Shown here: positions 1 to 7,100 of the stretch, piece by piece
Position numbering within the stretch: the stretch's first letter is position 1
How the letters are laid out: every line of letters starts with the position of its first letter
Assembly: GCA_014885115.2 (NCBI GenBank)
Contig: WKLE02004993.1
Location: 7,720 to 19,454, forward strand
Source of the DNA: Asterionellopsis glacialis
Taxonomy: Eukaryota > Bacillariophyta > Plagiogrammaphyceae > Rhaphoneidales > Asterionellopsidaceae
Direction: 5' to 3'
DNA length: 11,735 nt
Notes under the pieces: model-generated
Database searches by the model: none
What the model saw: the letters and a program-made list of their open reading frames with translations, nothing else
What the model was told of the DNA's origin: nothing
Translations under genes and position numbers: made by a program

Positions 1-374
1 TGGATCTGGAGGGAAGTTTGCCTGCCTATCTGGAGAGCATCTCAGTTGCTTCCAGTATAAAATGTACATGCCGCGAGCCAGCTTGCAAAAGTATCTTGGA
101 GAGCATCTCAGTTGCTTCCAGTATCAAATGTACATGCCACGAGCCAGCTCACAAAGTATCTTGGCGATCTACGAGAAAGCCGTCCCTCCAAGCGAAGGAC
201 CACGTAGGTACGAATTTGACAGAACAAAAGCGCTTATTTTTCTCAAGAACCCGTCGTCTCACGGCGTTTGTAGTAATAAACCTGGTACTCAACACATCAA
301 TAGAACACAAGTTGTCAAACAATATAACTTGATTGATTTTCGTGCGAACAATTTACAAAGAAGTTACCAGACAA
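1..374. other. Region upstream of the RdRP gene, no convincing gene
   Basis: No gene is supported here. Two overlapping plus-strand open frames (18-332 and 62-388) mostly translate a tandem DNA duplication, so the same peptide appears twice in each. They match no family I recognise. In the polymerase frame a TGA at 330-332 precedes the first ATG at 375, so this stretch probably holds the promoter and 5' UTR. An upstream non-coding exon is possible because AG dinucleotides precede the ATG. The 3' end of another gene to the left cannot be excluded. Confidence 0.5.
31..161. repeat. Tandem duplication of a 65/66-bp unit
   Basis: Two adjacent near-identical copies occupy 31-96 (66 bp) and 97-161 (65 bp). 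Each begins TGGAGAGCATCTCAG and ends AGTATCT. They differ by a few substitutions and one single-base indel. A third start (TGG) follows at 162 but diverges at once. The low divergence suggests a recent duplication. The array lies about 210 bp upstream of the polymerase start codon. Confidence 0.9.
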
Positions 375-3300
375 ATGGAAAAAAATAAAGATGACTCCCA
401 AGAGGTTGATGTCAGTGTTGGGGACTGTGTTTTTGTGTTGCCTCAAGGCGCCAAAGTAGCAGCTATGGCTAATGTTGTAGCGTTGGAAAATGAAGAGAAT
501 GCTGGACTTTTAACTATAAAGTGGTCAGTTGCTGGCTACGAAGAACATGTGTCCAGAGATCAGATTCAGCCTATTGTTGGTAGGAGAGAAAGAAAACGAA
601 CAAATTCTTACAAACCAACACCTCCTCCCAAAATAAAGACCAAAAAATCTCAAGAACAGAAACCACGAGTGGCTTCCAAAGGTCGTATTGTCAAAGGAAA
701 CATCAAGAACAATTTTTTAAATAAAAAAAATGGGAAAAAAAGACCAATATTGAATGTTCGTAACGTTAAAAGAAACAACATCCAGAAGAAATCTTCAAAG
801 CATCAAATCATTTCGAAAAAAAGAGCACCTAAATTGCCCGCGTGTGGTGACAAAGGTGGCAACAGGAGTAATGAGAGTTCCAAGCAACAAAATCCATTGA
901 CCGTTGATATTGACAAGAGAAACAACGAGAGCAACAGAAGTGAGTACAAACCAATAGAAGGAAACTCTACACCAACTGGAAGTCATCCTCCCATTCCTAG
1001 AGTAATTACACCTCGTCACAATGAAGATACCTCTTTTGAAAATGAATTCTTGACTGACGAGATTATTCAAATAGGCTTTATGGACGCGCAAAGTGGGAGC
1101 GGTATCGGCAACCAAAATACTAACTCCAGAGATTTTGATGAAATGAGTGAGATTACAGATAAATCTAATAACAATCATGTTGACACCCACTCAGGCTTTG
1201 ACAAAGAAGAAGACGATTGGAAGAGAATGGATATTGATGACGATTTATCTGGCTCTAGACAAGAACGAGATGAAAAGTCCAAGAAGAGTCACGACAACTC
1301 TGAAGACCAGGACTTGTTTGGCAATCAAGAGGAAGAAGACAAAATTAACAAGAGTAAAACTAGTGATGATAGCATCGACTCCGACCAAGAGGACGAGAAG
1401 AAGTCTGAGGCGAGTAATAACAAATCTATCGACCGGGAATTGTTTAGCGACGAAGAGGAGAAGGTGAAATCAAATGATGAGAGTAGTGATAATTGCAGTG
1501 ACTACGACCGGGAGCAGGAGGAGGAGGAGGAAACGTCTGACAAGAATTATAATGATTCTACCAACTCATATTTGTTTAGTAGCAACGGGGAGGAAGAAAA
1601 GTCAAATAGCAGCAATGATAATTCTGATGGTGACTTGTCTGAAACTGGCGAGGATGTCAATGCAAATTTAGAAGGGAGTGACAGTAATCGTGATCTCGAT
1701 TACTCTATTCAGTTCCCACTGGCTATACCCAAAGTGAAAAATAAGGAGAAGCCAGAACCCGCCGCAATCAATGCAAATCGTGATGATACCGATGACTGTG
1801 ATATAATTGTCCTTACCAAGTGCAAGGAGCATTTCTTTCTTCGTTGGAAATTTGGTGAACGCTTGTTGATTTACCAATGTTCTCCTGGAGATCCACTTGA
1901 CAAAGAGATGTGCTTGAATGGCAATTTGTATGTTTTGGTGGCAACCAAGTATGACGACCCAAATCATTCAAGGCGTTTTGCCATGAATAACACGTCACAA
2001 TTTGGTGGCCAACCTGTTGTAAAGGCATACTACATTGCTATGCCTGATTTTGATCTTGATGATTCCTTGCAACAAGAACTAAATAGAATTGCAGACTTTG
2101 AATCGCTGCATCCTAGAAAAGCGGCAGTAAGTACGGTTTTTTAATATTTTTCGTGCAACCCTGCACTAATATTTTTTTGTTTGACTTCTTCATCAGTCTC
2201 GACTAGAACTACTAGTTAGCCCAGCATTAAAACACAAGGGAACACCATATACTTGGGAACTTGAATGTAATGAATTCGAAATTATTCCGGACAACCATAA
2301 CCTTGGTTGTGGTTTCATCCCACGAAGACGTCTTCAAAAGCTACTTGGCGTTGGGTATGCAAAATCCCAAAGGGCGATTGCAGTCCAAGTTCGGATTGTT
2401 GCGTCCTCTTTAGGTATCTTCAAGGGTATGCTCATGGTCAAACCTGGCATATCAAAAATCCAACTGCCAGAATCAATGCAAAAGGTGGGAAAATCACGGG
2501 TGAAAGAGTCAGATTATAGTTTTGACGGTGCGTATCTCGAGTTTCTTCAAATCTTTCCATCGTCTTCAAGCATTACCGTGGATAGATTCCTGAATCCAAA
2601 CGAAACAGATCCTTCTGCTAATGGGAAAAAACAATTAGGAAATAGAAGTCTTGGAGCGATGATTCGAAATCTATTGGTTTCTTCAGGGGTCGAGCCAGAA
2701 GTACTGGATGACTATGAAAGGGACTGCAATAAATTTGTCAGACGTGGCCATTCATACGTGGTAGGCGTTGCAGATCCAACAGACGAACTTCCAGAAGGTT
2801 CAGTCTTTGTCACTGGATTAGGTGTTGGTGGATCATCATGCAGTGAGGTGTGGATCACTCGTTCGCCATGTACTGAGGTCGACAATGGCCGAATCTTACC
2901 TCGAGTTAATGTCAAGCCTAGAGGGATGTCCAAATCTAATTGGGAATTCCTAGTCTCGTTGCATTTTGGGGTTGTGATTTTTGGAACACCAAAAGGCGAT
3001 TCAGAACCTTTACCTCCCACAATTGCGGAAGGAGATCTTGATGGTGATCTTTATTTAGTTTGCTTTGAAGACGAAATCCTGCAATGTATTCAGACAGGTA
3101 GAACTGATGGAGAAAATTTTTACATCCCTGATGATGATTTGGTGGGCCAGACAGTATACAAAACGTTTGACAATGGTAAAACGTTTCCTGGTCGTGTTCT
3201 GCGACGGATAGGAGAAGAATATCTGGTAAATTTTGGAGGGAAAAGAGGGGAGCAATATCTCTCGAGAGATGAAGTAGTGGATGATCGCAGCTTTGTCACT

Positions 3301-3975
3301 AAGATTCTATCGCACCGCTGTACTGGCAAGCACATTGAGGTTGAAGTGGAGTGGAAATCACCTTTTGAAAACAGTACTACCATAACCTGGGAAACTCTTA
3401 CCAGGCAATTAAAGAACGAGGTGCCTATAGTGCTTGCAAGCTATGCGAACGAGCATGAACTATTGGAAGAAAAAGCTTGGAAGTGGGCAAAAGCCTACAT
3501 ATCTTATGCGAAACCTAAGGAAATCACTAGCCACAGGAAAAAGAAAGGAAGGGGAATTGAAGTAGAAGTTCTTTGGGATGACTTAGAAAAAACATGGCAT
3601 AAACTGTCAGAGCAAAAAAAGGATACTCCCGATTTGCTTGTGGAGTATGCTAAACGACACGGGCTGCAGAACAATAAAAACTGGATTTCGTTGAAAAAGC
3701 ATGCTGAAAGTATGAAGACAGTATGGTTCAACAGTTTACAAAACCTTATATCAGATACGCAGCGTTTAGCTGATTTCAGTAAGTTGACAAAAATGCTTGG
3801 TGGAGCGCACAAAAAAGCAGTAAGCCAATTAGACCACCATGATGCATACCATCTTGGCCGTGCTTGGCGCCGATCGTTGGACATTTGCAAGCATGGCGGC
3901 AAAGTCGAGTTGCCTTATTGCTTGTTGAAATATATCAAGGAGAAAAGGTTACATAGTCTAGTAACGTGGAAATAA
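375..3975 (+). CDS. RDR: Cellular RNA-dependent RNA polymerase (RDR/QDE-1 type) with Tudor-like and chromodomain-like modules
   Basis: Coding is join(375..2126, 2197..3975), 1176 aa. Enzymes of this family copy single-stranded RNA into double-stranded RNA for Dicer and feed RNA silencing. The catalytic loop DLDGD is at residues 864-868, inside EGDLDGDLYLV. Other family landmarks are in order: GCGF (621-624), QVR (648-650), KG (660-661), SM (677-678), GVAD (774-777), VFVTG (787-791), TRSPC (805-809), and a C-terminal helix with KHGGKVELP near 1150. An N-terminal Tudor/Agenet-like domain (about 13-68), a Lys-rich stretch (69-156) and an acidic tract (248-441) precede the core. A second Tudor-like domain (897-946) and two chromodomain-like modules (950-1016, 1024-1086) follow the DLDGD loop. 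The ATG at 375 is the first Met after an in-frame TGA. The RdRP call is firm; the reader-domain calls are by pattern only. Confidence 0.9.
1305..1652 (+). repeat. Degenerate acidic repeat within the RdRP N-terminal half
   Basis: Three imperfect protein repeats start at DQDLFG, DRELFS and NSYLFSS, with the LF pairs at residues 314, 356 and 400 (spacing 42 and 44). Each unit runs LF, then an E-rich patch, then K/S, then a Ser/Asp/Asn patch. At DNA level the starts share TTGTTT followed by GAG/GAA runs. This part is expected to be intrinsically disordered and strongly negative. Many Ser residues lie next to Asp/Glu, a casein-kinase-2-like context, but phosphorylation is only a guess. Confidence 0.65.
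2127..2196 (+). other. Intron of the RdRP gene (70 bp, phase 0)
   Basis: The donor GTAAGT follows GCGGCA, and the acceptor is CATCAG after a T-rich tract. A branch-point-like CTAAT lies about 30 nt before the acceptor. The first exon's frame stops inside the segment at TTTTAA. Removing it joins the acidic N-terminal half to the frame that encodes GCGF and DLDGD, so splicing is required for an active polymerase. Confidence 0.9.
2305..3078 (+). other. RdRP catalytic core (two DPBB-type halves) in exon 2
   Basis: This stretch codes residues 621-878, from GCGF to just past the DLDGD loop (GAT at 3034 to GAT at 3048). The three Asp residues 864, 866 and 868 correspond to the metal-binding Asp residues of double-psi beta-barrel polymerases of the QDE-1 class. 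The gap between the SM motif and GVAD is only about 95 residues. In plant and fungal enzymes I recall this linker as clearly longer, so this is a compact form. DLDGD rather than DFDGD places it nearer the RDR-alpha type. Confidence 0.85.
3133..3282 (+). other. Second Tudor-like domain of the RdRP
   Basis: Residues about 897-946 begin DLVGQTVYKTFDNGK and end YLSRDEV. The pattern G-x-x-V-x-K-x-F-D-x-G-K-x-F-x-G-x-V, then YLVNFGGK, then L-S-x-D-E-V is typical of Tudor-like beta-barrels that bind methylated Lys or Arg. It follows directly on the catalytic DLDGD region. I infer the fold from the pattern; ligand binding is unknown. Confidence 0.6.
3292..3702 (+). repeat. Two tandem chromodomain-like modules of the RdRP
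   Basis: Module 1 covers residues about 950-1016 (nt 3292-3492) and module 2 about 1024-1086 (nt 3514-3702). Both follow the same plan: SHR, a Gly, IEVEVEW or IEVEVLW, T-W-x-x-L, a Lys-rich turn, a Pro, then SYANEHELL or EYAKRHGL and a W. They look like an old internal duplication. The plan resembles the chromodomain-like module of stramenopile copia-type retroelement polyproteins (HR..W..G..TWEPL..LK..P..A.YA). No reverse transcriptase or integrase is nearby. Confidence 0.6.
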
Positions 3976-4119
3976 ATCACAATTTATAGAATGGAACAAT
4001 TTCAAAGCTATTTAGTAAATGTATTTGCTTAAAGGGGTTCAATCTCTGGGAAAACTGTTGATAACAGGGAGGTTTCAAGATCATTATATACAACGGTATT
4101 GCAATTTCTAGCTGTATTA
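3976..4119. other. Intergenic 3' region between convergent genes
   Basis: These 144 bp separate the stop codon of the plus-strand polymerase (TAA, 3973-3975) from that of the minus-strand IML1 (TAG, 4122-4120). An AATAAA at 3971-3976 overlaps the polymerase stop. No clear AATAAA is seen for the minus strand. The spacing is short enough for the two 3' UTRs to overlap. Nothing coding is visible. Confidence 0.7.
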
Positions 4120-7100
4120 CTAAGGTTGTACAGATCTCAGAAGGTCAGACAGTTCTTTGAATTTGGATATGGCTGTTTTCCGCATTGACTCGTCCCTTCC
4201 AATAAATGTAGTATTCTCGAAAGCGACAACAATGAGCCAGCCTTGTTCGTCTCGGATCAGTCGCACAAAAAGAGCTCCAGATCGATGAGCATACTGGCGA
4301 GCAGGGATCCTTTTGTGTTTCCTACTCATTCGAAATCGTGGAAATTCGAATTCATCGCTCCTGTCGATGACTTCCATGAAATTGGGCTCTGTCATATGTA
4401 TGCCATCGTCAACAAATCCTCGGACTAAGAGAGAATCTTCAAACCAATTTGCTTTCTCTTTATCACGGACAGGGGTCATTGGAGGAGCAACAAACTGAAA
4501 GAGGGGGGGGAGGACAGATGAGAGGAAAATGTCTTTGGGGGTAAGGCAAATTTAATGTATTTGTTGACAACCTACCGGGTGGAGAAACAGGGTTGGTGAT
4601 ATGGACAGCTGAGGAATGGCAAAGAGCCTTAGCCCATATTGAGAACACCGACGTTGAAGAAGCTGTACTTGCGTCTCGATTTTACTTGAACTTGCAACAA
4701 GCCAATTTACTGTAATCCGGAACGTTCGCTGTGTGTCGAACGTTGGGTCTACCGACATTTCCATCCATTCGTGACGTTCTGCTTTTGATTTGCGCAGATG
4801 AACAAAAAAGCGCTTCATCCAATCATATGTGCTACGCCGGGTCTTCTTCACTTGTACGTCCCGGTCAGGTCTAGAGTCGGAACTAGATATGATCTTGACA
4901 AAGTTTCCCTCGGATTCATCCCTCTTTCTGAGCTTACTTAGATAATCCAATAGCTTTTTAAACTTTGCAATGTAATCGCGTTCTGCCTCTTCATCTTTGA
5001 GTTCTTCTGGAATCAAAGCGAACATCACTCTGCGGTAATGCATTTCCTCTGTAAAGAATTTTTCTGAATCACCGCAAATCATGTTGTCGATTTGGTTCCA
5101 CCTTGAAACATTTGAATACTTTTCAAACGTCTGCACAACTCTCGTATATTTCTGCGCAGCAAAGAATGAATTTAATTGAGCAATAGAGCTTTGAAGCACT
5201 TCCCTAAATTTTGAAAAGAAAATATCTCTTACCTGTGTGATTTGCGAAAACAAGAGGTAAGGGTAATTATAGACAATTGTCTTATCATGAAGAGCGGAAG
5301 TAGCGTAGTACTGAACAACTTCAATAGTGTCGGAACTGGGTTGATATGTTAAGACATGAATCTTGTGCCCCATGCTTAGTGTATGTTGAATTACACCATC
5401 GCCATTGCCAGCCGCAACGCCAGGGCTCGGAGGCATTAAAGGAAAGGATCTGGTCAAAGGTTGCTTCTGTCTATCTCTTAGTATTCTTTGGTTTTCTAAT
5501 TTGCCTATAGAATAGATCGGAATGGTAGAACGCTCTATGAGCATTTTGGCGTAAGTTGGAAAGTTTGCAGCCAACCCACCTATTTAACTCACCTGATCTT
5601 TCCGCTTCTCCTCGTCTGGTGCTCTCATTGATCACTGATTGGGGTACTACTTGATAGTCCTGAGTAATTCTTTGCCGTACCATTTCTGCCAATAGTTCTG
5701 CATGGCTCGTATAGTAGGAATTTTCAATAGCTCTCAGAGAAATCGAATATGGGTTAAAATAAAATTTGTTCTGATCTCGTAGTTCTTGTGGTGACGGGTG
5801 ATAGTCGATTGTAAGAGGGAGAATTGCGGGTTGGCAAAGCGATTTCCAGTTGGGACCCGCGTGTCGCTTGAATTCAACTTCGCCCAGAGGGAACACGTGG
5901 CTCCAACGTCGACGATTATGAGACTTTTTTGCAAGCACCTCTTCCTCGTCCTCCTGCCTGAAAGGGTTAAAAGCACTTTTCCGTCGTCGGGAATTTTGCG
6001 ATGAACCAGCAGGTCTTGAATTCTCTGTCCGTGCGCTCTGGTACCTCCCGGGAATGTGAGCCTTTTTCTTGCTTTTGTTTTTCTGGGAAGCACGAGGACC
6101 CTGAGACGGCTTTTGTGGACTTCTTGGTTCAAATCCACGGGATCCTCTATTCAAACTACTGATTGAGGACTGACGCACTTGCGTCGCCTTCGGCAAGAGA
6201 GGGTAAACAATCGAATGAGATGAAAAGGGTGAAAACAAAGCATTTGAAGTTTTCGTGTATGATATAGAGCACAAATGAAACTTACATGGGTTGCCGTCGG
6301 CAATACTAAATGATCGGATGGATCACTTCCATGCCGTGGTACAAAGTTTCCATGTAGAAGAACGCTTCCTCGCTGTTTTTTTTCTGGGCTTAGTAGGGTT
6401 AAAGCAGCCATATCTTCGATAGCCCCTTGACCAAGGGCTCGGTGTGATCTCAATTGCTCCGGTGGTTCCGTCATGCCTGCAAGGGCCGTCGTCATAGATC
6501 CTGAACCTTGGTTATGGATTGGAAAATGCATGTTTTGCGCAACTGGAATTACTCCCATACTCTTTATTCTCTTTATTTTCGATTGGCCGTCAGAATCATT
6601 GTACTGTGTAAGAGCGGCCCCCAAACCACCCATGCTCTGATTTGGACTAAACAATTGCAAGTCAGAAGGTATGAAAAAATAAAACTGGACAGAATGAAAC
6701 ACAAAAATGTATTGCAGCAGCAAACTTACGTCTGTGGTGGCATAGTTAGTGCCGGCTGACCGAGGAAAGTGGGCTGGTTTGTGTTGGGAGATTTTGCATT
6801 GAAGACTGCTGTATCATGCTGCGCCATGAGGTTGCGTAGTTGGTCGGTATAATCTCCCTGTCCTTCGTGTGAATGCCCATGCGCTGTACCTTGGTTTGCT
6901 TTTAAAAGCCTTCCACTCACAATGTCCTCATTTCCGAGAGTAGACAAAGAGTCGTCACTGTTTTTTTCTTTCGGGAAAGGTGCGTCCATGCCTTGCCCTT
7001 CTGAAAATTCTTCGAAAATTTCTATTGACATTGACCGTTGCATGTGCAAAGCACCTAAACCATCATGAGCTGTAGGTGTCAAAAATTGGTGACTGGAGAA

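Noticed and set aside
31..161. CRISPR-like direct repeats
   Set aside because: There are only two contiguous copies, no spacers and a eukaryotic context, so this is a tandem duplication.
18..388. Two small plus-strand open frames with a repeated peptide
   Set aside because: They arise from reading through the 65/66-bp tandem duplication. They match no family and do not continue into a gene.
3292..3702. A retrotransposon remnant
   Set aside because: The chromo-like modules resemble retroelement modules, but there is no gag, protease, integrase, reverse transcriptase or LTR, and they are in frame with the polymerase.
375..3975. Viral RNA-dependent RNA polymerase or endogenous viral element
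   Set aside because: The catalytic motif is DLDGD in a double-psi barrel setting, as in cellular RDR/QDE-1, not the palm-type GDD of RNA viruses. The gene also has a spliceosomal intron.
4503..4510. G8 run as a quadruplex element
   Set aside because: It is a single run and is the C-rich pyrimidine tract of an IML1 3' splice site on the minus strand.
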